From positions 20,152,501 to 20,216,500 of the forward strand of contig NC_135241.1 in the NCBI RefSeq assembly GCF_947623445.1: a DNA stretch of 64,000 nt, read 5' to 3'. This document shows positions 34,749-47,832 of the stretch, one piece after another. How positions within the stretch are numbered: position 1 is the first letter of the stretch; every line of letters begins with the position of its first letter. A model generated the notes under the pieces. That model saw only the letters and a program-made list of their open reading frames with translations. It did no database searches and was not told the DNA's origin. The DNA comes from Clavelina lepadiformis. Its lineage: Eukaryota > Chordata > Ascidiacea > Aplousobranchia > Clavelinidae. Made by a program: the position numbers and the translations under genes.

Positions 34749-36452
34749 CTTGAAGCAATGTTGTAAAAGATCGGATTCATACATTCGCTCAGTCGCAAGC
34801 ATATCCGTGCTGACATTGCAAACCACCACAACCTTCTGTAACTTAACCTTGGATCCCCATGACTTGGCCCATAAGCCAAATACATGTAGTAAGCTATACA
34901 CGGAAGAGATTTTGAATAAATAATGAAAGAGCGATTTCTCGTAGAGTAGTTTATAAAGTTTAGTCTTACCTGTGTTCGGAAGATAACCGAATGCAAAGGA
35001 TCCCACAATCAAGAAGGTTTGCATGATGGCAAAACGTTCTTTTCTTTGTCTGCTTTCTTTAGGATCGTCCTTTATTTGAACTCGGACTCGCAATGAAGTC
35101 ATTCGAGCTGTGTAAGTAGAAAATCGAACATTTCGCATGAACTGCTTTATTTTTGACTGCTGCTGTCGTAACAACGCAAGTATAGAAAGGTATATTAACG
35201 TTAAGACTTTTTTCTTTATAGCCTACTTTTGGTTCGTTGTTTTCTACGATGTAAAAGTGAAGCCGCTATACCGACTGAGCACAGGAATACCAATATCAAT
35301 GGTATGTGATAGAAAACCAAATAGCCAACTGAAGTGTACAACTGGAATCGACCGTAGCTGCACATCATGTCAAAAACTTAGATCTTATATCAACGAAATC
35401 TTATATTCTCATTTTAAATTTTTCAGATCGAAATCGCTTCAAATTTCTATATAACGAATCTGCCTTATTGTCTGTTCATTCATTTTATCATTGTTTAATC
35501 ATTAATTATAGCAAAATGATGACTTAACTGTAGCGTATAAAGTAAAATGTTGTCCATAGCGTATTTTGCACACCTTCTCGAGAGATGGCATATCCGCCGA
35601 TTTGTGCTAAGAGTTTTTACGTTTGCCCAGACGATAAAAGGAAGGCTTCCACCACAGAAAGCAATCAGCCACAAAGTGAGAATGACAACCTTTTTTATAA
35701 AAAGTTTTTGGATTTAGAACATTTTAAAGAAATAAAACATCTGTCACAAAGTTGAAACTTAAATGTTTTGTTTAAGCACCTTTGTCTGCTTTATCGTTAC
35801 TTTCCGAAACTGATGAGGAAACTGAATTGATATGAAGCGGAAGAGAGACAAAAAGACAATGTGAAGTGACGTAGCAACCGATGGTCCATTTTCACCGGCA
35901 CTTTGAAGCTGTGACAAATTTAAGGCCACGTTGTGTAGGCGACAGAAGCAATGCAGTATTTCAGTTACAAAAGCTTCGGTCTTAGATTCCAGATTAGGCC
36001 TATATTATTTGATATTTTAATTGTCGATAATTTTAGCAAATATATACGTTTAAAAACCAAAGTATATGGTACACTTGCAGATTTCAGTTAAAATCCGTTC
36101 GTAAAATCAATATACTTTGCACATGAAATTCGACAATATCCAGTTGGCGGTGGTTCTTCGATATACGTAGAGTGGATCAGTAATCGCAGAGATCAGGTCT
36201 GACGCACTCAGGCTCAAAATGATGTAGTTAAAGATAGACCTGTGTTTTAGAAAAGTGTCAGCACTGCTAATTTTAGAAATCATCAGTCGGTGTTTATTTG
36301 GCTACATTTGTTACAGTAATGCATACTTTAGACTAGGAGAGCGATAAATGACAGCAATCGTTACGCTGTTTGCCACGAATCCGAATATGTCCAACGCATG
36401 TAACACAATGGAAACTCCTAAAGCTTCATGAGGGTAAAAAGATGGTGAATAC
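34749..36452 (-). CDS. class A (rhodopsin-like) G protein-coupled receptor, unit 1, TM1-TM7
   Basis: Orphan seven-transmembrane receptor of the plasma membrane. Minus-strand exons: 36452-36327 (TM1), 36239-36116 (TM2), 35908-35780 (TM3), 35689-35574 (TM4), 35357-35227 (TM5), 35107-34970 (TM6), 34893-34749 (TM7). All six introns keep phase; the exons give about 303 residues. Landmarks are ANS in TM1, LSASDL in TM2, W plus C3.25 in NWILSNFMCK, W4.50 in LTLWLIAF, a second Cys in ICHL, P5.50 in FYHIPLILVF, GSFAFGYLPN in TM6 and NPIFY in TM7. The TM3 end reads FLSLFRFISIQFP, so DRY is FRF. The first coding exon with its Met was not found. The TM7 exon ends at a good donor (CAAG|GTAAAA); unspliced it would stop one codon later, leaving no helix 8. 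Ligand unknown. Confidence 0.87.
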
Positions 36453-38035
36453 CTGGATATAGAATGTTCCAACAAAGAATATCATTTTTATGGCATAGAT
36501 GGTGCTTTATCATGTTTCTAAGTCAATATCTTATTGCCATGCTGTTTAAACCAGTGATTTTGTTTTGTTATTCTTTTTGTTTCCGCAAACCCATTCAGCT
36601 GCCCCAAAGTACGCAATTGAGGACACCCTGCTATTTTAAACTGAAGCGCACGTGTTAAAATTGGCTTTCAGAACAGTGTATATCCTACTAGCTACTACTA
36701 GTACTGTGCTAGCTACTACTAGTACTGTACTAGCTACTATATACTTATCAGTTAATTTTTTTATAAGAAAAAACTACTAACATACCATCTAAAGCTTGAC
36801 CTCTTGTAAACGCTTTAAGGACATCTGATTGATCACTGATTTAAACTCTGTATAGCCTATGTAGATCTCCCCGTTTAAATTACTTAGGTATACATCTTGA
36901 CAATAAGTACTTTATGGTCTGATGTATAACTTTAGAGAGGGGCTCAAAACTATACAAAATTTTTAATACTTGGTTAAATACGCACTTGTATCTCGGAGAC
37001 GAAGTTGTGAAATTCACATAGTCAGTTGTCATTGTGTTGCTCTCACTCTAAGAAGAATCTAACTGAGATTAAAGCCAAGGTGGTTGGATTATATTGTACC
37101 TTACCGCCTTGATGTAATGAAGCTAATGAAATTAATTATAAATGGATTGTGTCTGAAATTGCGGCTTACTAGAGATATTTTTAATAATCATCTTCTCAGC
37201 AAAGTATTCACACATATATTAACAACGCCACGGGCGACATCAGGTTATGGGAAAGGAACATCCGGATAAGCATTCCAGTATGAAACAATATTAATGTTAG
37301 ATTTACAAAGCAATACGCTTGGTTTGGTCGTCTTGAGCTATAAGTTTTTTGTTTATTCTTAATCATTATATTTTTCACCAACCTAAACTTGTTCGTTGTA
37401 CATCACTAGTCTCGCGTTTCTGCAGAAAATGAATATGATGCAAAGTTTGCATAAACAAATAAGCGAAAAATGGATGACAATGAAAACACACATTCGTGTC
37501 CATTTTTTCGAACTCACTTTTCTGCAAGAATACAATCCTAGCCGACAACAATATTGAAAAACAGTTTTTTCGGCTATCATACCAGCCACAGCACTCACGT
37601 AAATTTGACATACCCAATTAAAACGATTTTGTCATGTGGAATATTTCTAAATATGAAAATGTGCTTTCCGGAAAACATTAGGCTTATAAACCCATATACT
37701 TTCTCGCTGCTTGTCCAAAACAATGTAGCGCTTATAAGTTTGTTGTTCAGTTATTTGCAACACACAAGTACGCACCACAATGTTGCAAAACCGCCAAACA
37801 GCAACAACTGAGGGCAAAAAGATAACAAAATTGATTTCTTTTCGAAATGTGAAACTTAATGAGGTTTAGCTATTTTTCTACATCAATATACTTCAATATT
37901 ATATGTTGCAAAGTCAACTCCTAATTAAATTGTTGGCTTTGCCGCACAACAGTATATCCTACACACTGTTTCACCCACAAAATATAGTGCAGTATATACA
38001 TTGCATAAACACAACACATTTTGTATATGGCAGCC
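36453..38035. other. unit 1 spacer upstream of the receptor TM1 exon
   Basis: This should hold the receptor's 5' exon and promoter, but no start in the needed phase was convincing. A short tandem motif, CTAGCTACTACTAGTACTGT, occurs at about 36688-36735 in units 1 and 2 with two repeats, and is shorter in units 3 and 4. Confidence 0.45.
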
Positions 38036-38200
38036 TTAAAGTTTTGCACTTGCAGCATGTATCGCAGTTGTCCGCCCTGTAAGAGCGGTAATAGTAGTAG
38101 TAGGTGCAGTAACGGGTTGCGCATTTGTGCAGCGGCAGCTTCTAACAAAGGGAAGACGGGTAAAGACGCTTCCCAAAAATATTCTTGTCTCCTTTTGCAT
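38036..38200 (-). CDS. short ORF of unknown function, 54 aa, unit 1
   Basis: Starts MQKETRIFLGSVFTRLPF; its paralogue in the same unit is at 32842-32994. Counterparts are at 46165-46329 (unit 2), from 54409 (unit 3, with a different end) and 62289-62447 (unit 4). Length differences between units within the start-proximal part are multiples of three (for example loss of one GCC-type and one TAC-type triplet), consistent with a reading frame, although simple triplet slippage is possible. It lies upstream of the receptor on the same strand and could be its leader exon; I could not show a splice in the right phase. Confidence 0.35.
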   Translation of the reverse strand: MQKETRIFLGSVFTRLPFVRSCRCTNAQPVTAPTTTITALTGRTTAIHAASAKL

Positions 38201-39624
38201 TTTGCTGAAAAGCAAAGTTTTTTTGAAAAAGATGTTAACATGTTCGTTATTGCTTGTTACGTCATTCGTTATGGTTATGTATTACAGCATATGCGTGCAA
38301 AGTATGAAAAATGAATACGGCCAACGAAAATTAGGCTAATTGAAACGTATACTAATTTTCAACTTAAACTTACCTCCTAATTTATCCAAAATGTAATTTA
38401 ACCTAAAATTAATCCCCTCTGACCCAAACTCTCACTTTTTAAGATTAAATTAGGCCTACATCAGAAATGATTTGGACAAAAAAAGTCAAAAAGTAGTAAG
38501 ATTTGGACCCGAGACCTCTACTATATGGTTACCAGTGATATCGGTACAAAGTGAAACTGGTACAACTAGGCCTATACGCCATTGCATTGCTTTCTTCCCT
38601 CGTTTTAATCGAATCATGAACCTGTCAGTGAAAATTTGAAGTTCCCCGAATTTTGGAATTGTGATTCAACAATATCGGTAACCGATGCCAGTAAAATAGC
38701 CTAGGCCTAGTCACTTCCTAAATTAAATTCGGCTACTCAAACTGCTGAACTGTGAACATTACTACGTAGGCCTAATTGCGCACTTTAAGTTCATCCAAAT
38801 ATTTTTGTACGCCCGCACTTTTCATTTTTGGTTGCTTGGCGCACGCAAGATCCTGTTGAAAATGACCATATTCTGCAATCCTGCAACAATTTTCTGGTTG
38901 TCAAAATTTTATCATCTCATAGCCTATTGCCAAGACAAAACGCAAACGCCAATTCAGAATAACCAAAGCAAAGTTTGTTGTTTGTAAGCCAATTCATATT
39001 AGAGTAAACTAAATAATGAGGATTCAGTGAACGCCATCACGCGTAAATTTGTGTTAATGCATTCCGCACGCCTAGCTGCATGATTCCTGATTACAATCTA
39101 AATACCGATACGTGGTACTTTTTCAAAATTACTGTACAATTTCTAGTCAGGTGAATGGCAAAGTAAATTAAAAATACCACCGTAATAGGGAGGTATCAAA
39201 ACCATATTTTCGGTTAAGGAAATCTTTTTACATTCACTTTTACTCTTTGTTAATTCCTATCTTTGGAAGAGAATAAAATTTGGCGTGACACAGGAAGGCC
39301 GCCTGTAGTAATAGTCGCAAAGCAGTCGCAGCCCATTCATGTGGAACAATCTATTTTCCCAAATCGAGTCATGAAAATTGTATTTTCCGCTAAGCTAAAG
39401 TAATGCATGATTTATGTTGGAAGTCATGTTCTTATCAATTTATAGTTATTTAAATTAGAGATAGATAAAGGCTGTATAACTATTAATTTTTCGCAGTGTC
39501 TTTCGTTTTTCGGGATAAAAACGAACGTAAGCTAAATCAAACCATGATCAAACATTAGAAAGCAATATCAAGCTTGAAAAAGCAAACAAAAGCGGAAATA
39601 TTTTATTAATATTACAGTAAAATT

Positions 39625-39697
39625 TGCCCCGACCCGGGATTGAACCAGGGACCTTTAGATCTTCAGTCTAACGCTCTCCCAACTGAGCTATCGAGGC
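39625..39697 (-). tRNA. tRNA-Phe-GAA: tRNA-Phe (GAA), unit 2
   Basis: Identical to the unit 1 copy over all 73 nt, with the same TTTT terminator just downstream. Confidence 0.97.
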
Positions 39698-39703
39698 AGA
39701 TCC

Positions 39704-39777
39704 TGGCCAGTACGGGGATCGAACCCGCGACATTCGCGTTATTAGCACGACGCTCTAACCAACTGAGCTAACCGGCC
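39704..39777 (-). tRNA. tRNA-Ile-AAT: tRNA-Ile (AAU), unit 2
   Basis: Identical to the unit 1 copy; 6-nt spacer before tRNA-Phe. Confidence 0.97.
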
Positions 39778-42700
39778 ACGCGGCCTGCTACAATTTGCTT
39801 GCGTTCGTGTTCACTGGGCGTCATCTGTAGTCGAATTGGTCGAATGTTACACTGGTGATAATCTTTGTGGGGTTGTAGGTGCTTCACTTTATGAGCAATG
39901 TTGTTGAAATTGAAATCACAAATCTAAAGCGTACTCAAATTGCAGTACAACAAGGTTGTTTATTTGTCTGTGATTTTTGAAAGTTTTCAGTTCTTAGACA
40001 GCGGGATAAGCTACTATGTGTAGGTCTACTCCCACGAAAAAGTGGTGGCGGAGTTTAATCCAAATCTATCATTTAGTAATTTACGTTTACTTTATCTTCA
40101 AAGTTCTCCCTTTATAATTCATTTCAATCCAACGCAGTGCATGTAAAATCTCCTGTTTGTCACGACAAGTTTACTTTTTACCTCGTCGGCTAAAGACGAA
40201 TTAAAAAAAAAATCTACTGACCAACAAGGTAAACAAAACAACACAAGAAAATAAGTTTCCTAACAAAAATAAGTTGTAAGAGGTTTTTAATGTTCATTTC
40301 TTTTGGATTGATTTCATGCTGGAGGGTTTGTATTGTTGTGCTGTAGCTGTAGGTATCACGGCTGGCATTTTCAGAGCTAAGTGTTATTTTTTTAAGAGCA
40401 AGAACCACGGTCTGATTATTCCAAAACAAATAGACTTGAGTCAAGAAACTAGCAATCGTCACTTTGCTTGAGTACTTTATAAGCTATGCTATAACTTGTT
40501 TCAAAACGTTTGCAAATGCGTTCAAGTTTCTTGGCCTTATAGTGGCCAACTTAATTTTCAATGAATATTTTGTTCCTCTCCTTCAGGTAGTTTGGGGCGA
40601 TACGACAAACAACAGCAATTAAATAACAAAAGGGTTATGATACGATACGCTTCAGTTACAACAGTGCAAATGTGCTCAACATTATAACTACGGCACGACA
40701 TAAAAAATAGCCTATTACAAGTTCTGGTAGTTGTATAATTATAATTATAAGCTATATATCTATTTCGATTAATAAGATTTAAAGCAAAAATGACTCAAAG
40801 TGAATGACGATGTACGAAGGCTAACTATAGTGGTAATTTTTGTTGTACTGCTCAATACTTTGTTGTACTTCGTTGTCATTTGGAAAATATGCAGTGTGAT
40901 TTACAATTTTACAAATAATAAATTCAGCTAAACACTACTTCACATGAACACAGAACGTTTCACCAGTCTACTACTAAATCTTTGTAGTTATTGTGGAAAT
41001 CGCAGTTGTATTTGAACGTCTTACGGTAGACTTTTCGGCATGAGGCTTCTCAGAAGTGCAGCGACCACCAATAAACGGAAGGCGGTTGATAACGCCTCGC
41101 AAAAATAGTATTGTCTCCTTTCGCATTTTGCTGAAAAAACATGCTTATGAAAATAGCAAGGTGTTGATTGAAATGTTATAAGTTTAGTTTAAATTGCTTT
41201 TTACTACAAGCCTACATTTAGATGAAGTAATTATTTTCCAGAAAAGCTGCATTCGTTCATTGACACAGAAAGTTAAATTAAAAGCGATACACAAACAGTT
41301 AAATTCCATTTGGCCCAATAGCCTTAAACAAGTGCTAGATTTATGGAGACCGGGGTAACCTACAGTGAATCACCAAACACAATAAACCAAATTGTCTAAA
41401 ATAACATAAAAAAATCAATGAAAATTGGTGGTAATCGCTGTAACGTGGTGAATTAAAAGTTTTATTTCCATAGGATAAATGGTAGACGAGAAAGAAAAGA
41501 CAGAAATAAACACTTCTTCCAAAACTTTACATTTGATTATTTTCTATGTTTCTCTGATAAATAACCTTGTCTGTTTATTTCATTTCGTTATTTATTTTTG
41601 CTGCATCATGCAATGCGATGTGCATTGTTTCTTGTAAATAAAACTATTTAATGTTTATTTATTTATTTATTTACTAACGTCTTAACAATAATGCTCCCAA
41701 ATATATACAGCTCACTGCTTATTCGCAAAACTAAAAATATCTTTCATTTTCAGACAACAATGACATCCAATACGCTGATTCCGAATTTGATTCACTACGT
41801 GTACTCGTGCCATATTCACTGTGTATCGGTGCCGGTCCACAGTGGATCAATTTTGTCGTCTTTTAAAGTAAAATATCTTAATAAACAAAATCGCTGATCT
41901 GAAATCTGTTTGCTATGATAATCCTCGATCTGAGAAAGTGTTTTGCACGGCTTAAATTGGGCAACGGTTCCTCATCGCTCTTACCCCGATTACCGAGCTA
42001 TGGTTTGGGGTTTGGGCAGGTCCGATTGTCAAATTTAATTTTTATTTGATTTTTTTTTTCAATGGTATAGCCCGAATTTAGAGCTGATCACCAGGTCCAC
42101 TGAACAGAAGCAAGTGTTGTCAATGCCTTTCCCGAGGTAATTACAACAGTAGCGCAACTGGGTACCGAACACAGAACACCATCCGCATTGTTGCGAAGCC
42201 AGCGCTCAAACCACTCGGCTACCGAGCCGAAGTTCTGTGACGCAGTGGCCTCGATACGGTCCAAAAAGGTATTCTTAGCGCCCCCACATTCACAACACCT
42301 AAGCAGACCTCGCCTTAAGTACGCTGCCGCTTTATGTTGAGCATAATATGCTATTTATTTCTGGATTTTCTGAGCATGTATGCATGCTAGTTATATCGGG
42401 TCTGCCTCCTTTCAGAACCCGCAAGATAAAGCAATAGTAACGGAAATGATTTAAGCGAAACTAGCAGATGGCTCCATTTTCCTTATAAGTAGGCCTATAC
42501 GACACTAATAACGTTTAACTTATGATTGGGTGATGAAAGTTATGAATACACCATGATAACATTTAAAGGAGATTAACGTTCAACCAAAGTATCTCGTCAA
42601 ATACTGTAAACCAAAATTGAGGACAGTTCGACCGACCACGTATGATTTTTGCCGAAGCACCATAAACAGCTTAATAATCTATTATAGTCATAGAGCATAG

Positions 42701-42877
42701 GCTATAATAACAGACCACATTTAACAGTGAACTGACTATTATAAGTTGAACGTATAATTTACCAAAATATGAATAAGAGCAAAATACTGCTTACAGCTGT
42801 ATAACAGAACCCTTCCAATACGACTATTTACAGTAATTAAATCTGCTGACAAGCAAAGAGTTGAAAGTAGATTTTAC
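39778..42877. other. unit 2 spacer between tRNA pair and receptor
   Basis: Same layout as unit 1: the 50-aa short ORF (about 40970-41122), the TTTA microsatellite and the SINE (42030-42239). Nothing new was seen. Confidence 0.5.
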
Positions 42878-44581
42878 CTTGAAGCAATGTTGTAAAAGAT
42901 CGGATTCATACATTCGCTCAGTCGCAAGCATATCCGTGCTGACATTGCAAACCACCACAACCTTCTGTAACTTAACCTTGGATCCCCATGACTTGGCCCA
43001 TAAGCCAAATACATGTAGTAAGCTATACACGGAAGAGATTTTGAATAAATAATGAAAGAGCGATTTCTCGTAGAGTAGTTTATAAAGTTTAGTCTTACCT
43101 GTGTTCGGAAGATAACCGAATGCAAAGGATCCCACAATCAAGAAGGTTTGCATGATGGCAAAACGTTCTTTTCTTTGTCTGCTTTCTTTAGGATCGTCCT
43201 TTATTTGAACTCGGACTCGCAATGAAGTCATTCGAGCTGTGTAAGTAGAAAATCGAACATTTCGCATGAACTGCTTTATTTTTGACTGCTGCTGTCGTAA
43301 CAACGCAAGTATAGAAAGGTATATTAACGTTAAGACTTTTTTCTTTATAGCCTACTTTTGGTTCGTTGTTTTCTACGATGTAAAAGTGAAGCCGCTATAC
43401 CGACTGAGCACAGGAATACCAATATCAATGGTATGTGATAGAAAACCAAATAGCCAACTGAAGTGTACAACTGGAATCGACCGTAGCTGCACATCATGTC
43501 AAAAACTTAGATCTTATATCAACGAAATCTTATATTCTCATTTTAAATTTTTCAGATCGAAATCGCTTCAAATTTCTATATAACGAATCTGCCTTATTGT
43601 CTGTTCATTCATTTTATCATTGTTTAATCATTAATTATAGCAAAATGATGACTTAACTGTAGCGTATAAAGTAAAATGTTGTCCATAGCGTATTTTGCAC
43701 ACCTTCTCGAGAGATGGCATATCCGCCGATTTGTGCTAAGAGTTTTTACGTTTGCCCAGACGATAAAAGGAAGGCTTCCACCACAGAAAGCAATCAGCCA
43801 CAAAGTGAGAATGACAACCTTTTTTATAAAAAGTTTTTGGATTTAGAACATTTTAAAGAAATAAAACATCTGTCACAAAGTTGAAACTTAAATGTTTTGT
43901 TTAAGCACCTTTGTCTGCTTTATCGTTACTTTCCGAAACTGATGAGGAAACTGAATTGATATGAAGCGGAAGAGAGACAAAAAGACAATGTGAAGTGACG
44001 TAGCAACCGATGGTCCATTTTCACCGGCACTTTGAAGCTGTGACAAATTTAAGGCCACGTTGTGTAGGCGACAGAAGCAATGCAGTATTTCAGTTACAAA
44101 AGCTTCGGTCTTAGATTCCAGATTAGGCCTATATTATTTGATATTTTAATTGTCGATAATTTTAGCAAATATATACGTTTAAAAACCAAAGTATATGGTA
44201 CACTTGCAGATTTCAGTTAAAATCCGTTCGTAAAATCAATATACTTTGCACATGAAATTCGACAATATCCAGTTGGCGGTGGTTCTTCGATATACGTAGA
44301 GTGGATCAGTAATCGCAGAGATCAGGTCTGACGCACTCAGGCTCAAAATGATGTAGTTAAAGATAGACCTGTGTTTTAGAAAAGTGTCAGCACTGCTAAT
44401 TTTAGAAATCATCAGTCGGTGTTTATTTGGCTACATTTGTTACAGTAATGCATACTTTAGACTAGGAGAGCGATAAATGACAGCAATCGTTACGCTGTTT
44501 GCCACGAATCCGAATATGTCCAACGCATGTAACACAATGGAAACTCCTAAAGCTTCATGAGGGTAAAAAGATGGTGAATAC
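42878..44581 (-). CDS. class A G protein-coupled receptor, unit 2, TM1-TM7
   Basis: Copy of the unit 1 receptor, displaced by exactly 8129 bp. Minus-strand exons: 44581-44456, 44368-44245, 44037-43909, 43818-43703, 43486-43356, 43236-43099 and 43022-42878. I saw no amino-acid difference from unit 1 in the transmembrane exons, and all splice sites are kept. As in unit 1, the N-terminal coding exon and any C-tail exon are unresolved. Confidence 0.87.
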
Positions 44582-46164
44582 CTGGATATAGAATGTTCCA
44601 ACAAAGAATATCATTTTTATGGCATAGATGGTGCTTTATCATGTTTCTAAGTCAATATCTTATTGCCATGCTGTTTAAACCAGTGATTTTGTTTTGTTAT
44701 TCTTTTTGTTTCCGCAAACCCATTCAGCTGCCCCAAAGTACGCAATTGAGGACACCCTGCTATTTTAAACTGAAGCGCACGTGTTAAAATTGGCTTTCAG
44801 AACAGTGTATATCCTACTAGCTACTACTAGTACTGTGCTAGCTACTACTAGTACTGTACTAGCTACTATATACTTATCAGTTAATTTTTTTATAAGAAAA
44901 AACTACTAACATACCATCTAAAGCTTGACCTCTTGTAAACGCTTTAAGGACATCTGATTGATCACTGATTTAAACTCTGTATAGCCTATGTAGATCTCCC
45001 CGTTTAAATTACTTAGGTATACATCTTGACAATAAGTACTTTATGGTCTGATGTATAACTTTAGAGAGGGGCTCAAAACTATACAAAATTTTTAATACTT
45101 GGTTAAATACGCACTTGTATCTCGGAGACGAAGTTGTGAAATTCACATAGTCAGTTGTCATTGTGTTGCTCTCACTCTAAGAAGAATCTAACTGAGATTA
45201 AAGCCAAGGTGGTTGGATTATATTGTACCTTACCGCCTTGATGTAATGAAGCTAATGAAATTAATTATAAATGGATTGTGTCTGAAATTGCGGCTTACTA
45301 GAGATATTTTTAATAATCATCTTCTCAGCAAAGTATTCACACATATATTAACAACGCCACGGGCGACATCAGGTTATGGGAAAGGAACATCCGGATAAGC
45401 ATTCCAGTATGAAACAATATTAATGTTAGATTTACAAAGCAATACGCTTGGTTTGGTCGTCTTGAGCTATAAGTTTTTTGTTTATTCTTAATCATTATAT
45501 TTTTCACCAACCTAAACTTGTTCGTTGTACATCACTAGTCTCGCGTTTCTGCAGAAAATGAATATGATGCAAAGTTTGCATAAACAAATAAGCGAAAAAT
45601 GGATGACAATGAAAACACACATTCGTGTCCATTTTTTCGAACTCACTTTTCTGCAAGAATACAATCCTAGCCGACAACAATATTGAAAAACAGTTTTTTC
45701 GGCTATCATACCAGCCACAGCACTCACGTAAATTTGACATACCCAATTAAAACGATTTTGTCATGTGGAATATTTCTAAATATGAAAATGTGCTTTCCGG
45801 AAAACATTAGGCTTATAAACCCATATACTTTCTCGCTGCTTGTCCAAAACAATGTAGCGCTTATAAGTTTGTTGTTCAGTTATTTGCAACACACAAGTAC
45901 GCACCACAATGTTGCAAAACCGCCAAACAGCAACAACTGAGGGCAAAAAGATAACAAAATTGATTTCTTTTCGAAATGTCAAACTTAATGAGGTTTAGCT
46001 ATTTTTCTACATCAATATACTTCAATATTATATGTTGCAAAGTCAACTCCTAATTAAATTGTTGGCTTTGCCGCACAACAGTATATCCTACACACTGTTT
46101 CACCCACAAAATATAGTGCAGTATATACATTGCATAAACACAACACATTTTGTATATGGCAGCC
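44582..46164. other. unit 2 spacer upstream of receptor
   Basis: Matches the unit 1 spacer, including the two-repeat CTAGCTACTACTAGTACTGT motif at about 44817-44864. The short ORF of unit 1 (38036-38200) recurs at 46165-46329. Confidence 0.45.
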
Positions 46165-47753
46165 TTAAAGTTTTGCACTTGCAGCATGTATCGCAGTTGT
46201 CCGCCCTGTAAGAGCGGTAATAGTAGTAGTAGGTGCAGTAACGGGTTGCGCATTTGTGCAGCGGCAGCTTCTAACAAAGGGAAGACGGGTAAAGACGCTT
46301 CCCAAAAATATTCTTGTCTCCTTTTGCATTTTGCTGAAAAGCAAAGTTTTTTTGAAAAAGATGTTAACATGTTCGTTATTGCTTGTTACGTCATTCGTTA
46401 TGGTTATGTATTACAGCATATGCGTGCAAAGTATGAAAAATGAATACGGCCAACGAAAATTAGGCTAATTGAAACGTATACTAATTTTCAACTTAAACTT
46501 ACCTCCTAATTTATCCAAAATGTAATTTAACCTAAAATTAATCCCCTCTGACCCAAACTCTCACTTTTTAAGATTAAATTAGGCCTACATCAGAAATGAT
46601 TTGGACAAAAAAAGTCAAAAAGTAGTAAGATTTGGACCCGAGACCTCTACTATATGGTTACCAGTGATATCGGTACAAAGTGAAACTGGTACAACTAGGC
46701 CTATACGCCATTGCATTGCTTTCTTCCCTCGTTTTAATCGAATCATGAACCTGTCAGTGAAAATTTGAAGTTCCCCGAATTTTGGAATTGTGATTCAACA
46801 ATATCGGTAACCGATGCCAGTAAAATAGCCTAGGCCTAGTCACTTCCTAAATTAAATTCGGCTACTCAAACTGCTGAACTGTGAACATTACTACGTAGGC
46901 CTAATTGCGCACTTTAAGTTCATCCAAATATTTTTGTACGCCCGCACTTTTCATTTTTGGTTGCTTGGCGCACGCAAGATCCTGTTGAAAATGACCATAT
47001 TCTGCAATCCTGCAACAATTTTCTGGTTGTCAAAATTTTATCATCTCATAGCCTATTGCCAAGACAAAATGCAAACGCCAATTCAGAATAACCAAAGCAA
47101 AGTTTGTTGTTTGTAAGCCAATTCATATTAGAGTAAACTAAATAATGAGGATTCAGTGAACGCCATCACGCGTAAATTTGTGTTAATGCATTCCGCACGC
47201 CTAGCTGCATGATTCCTGATTACAATCTAAATACCGATACGTGGTACTTTTTCAAAATTACTGTACAATTTCTAGTCAGGTGAATGGCAAAGTAAATTAA
47301 AAATACCACCGTAATAGGGAGGTATCAAAACCATATTTTCGGTTAAGGAAATCTTTTTACATTCACTTTTACTCTTTGTTAATTCCTATCTTTGGAAGAG
47401 AATAAAATTTGGCGTGACACAGGAAGGCCGCCTGTAGTAATAGTCGCAAAGCAGTCGCAGCCCATTCATGTGGAACAATCTATTTTCCCAAATCGAGTCA
47501 TGAAAATTGTATTTTCCGCTAAGCTAAAGTAATGCATGATTTATGTTGGAAGTCATGTTCTTATCAATTTATAGTTATTTAAATTAGAGATAGATAAAGG
47601 CTGTATAACTATTAATTTTTCGCAGTGTCTTTCGTTTTTCGGGATAAAAACGAACGTAAGCTAAATCAAACCATGATCAAACATTAGAAAGCAATATCAA
47701 GCTTGAAAAAGCAAACAAAAGCGGAAATATTTTATTAATATTACAGTAAAATT

Positions 47754-47826
47754 TGCCCCGACCCGGGATTGAACCAGGGACTTTTAGATCTTCAGTCTAA
47801 CGCTCTCCCAACTGAGCTATCGAGGC
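47754..47826 (-). tRNA. tRNA-Phe-GAA: tRNA-Phe (GAA), unit 3, one variable-loop change
   Basis: Like the other copies except for one base in the variable loop, which reads AAGTC instead of AGGTC (plus-strand C to T near 47782). All stems, boxes and the terminator are intact, so it should still function. Confidence 0.95.
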
Positions 47827-47832
47827 AGATCC

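Larger units (their letters stand above)
29881..38302. repeat. tandem unit 1 of the receptor/tRNA array
   Basis: First of four direct units, here about 8.42 kb. It begins near TATAAAAATATGAATACGGC and ends in GCATATGCGTGCAAAG, after which unit 2 starts. It is longer than units 2-3 (8129 bp) partly because it alone holds the hAT MITE at 30171-30386. Its first 2.3 kb is diverged from units 2 and 3, while the rest is nearly identical to them. Confidence 0.93.
38303..46431. repeat. tandem unit 2 of the receptor/tRNA array (8129 bp)
   Basis: Complete direct unit. It is almost identical to unit 3 over its whole length, with only scattered single-base differences seen (for example near 38939, 41535 and 42687). 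It lacks the unit 1 MITE. Confidence 0.95.
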
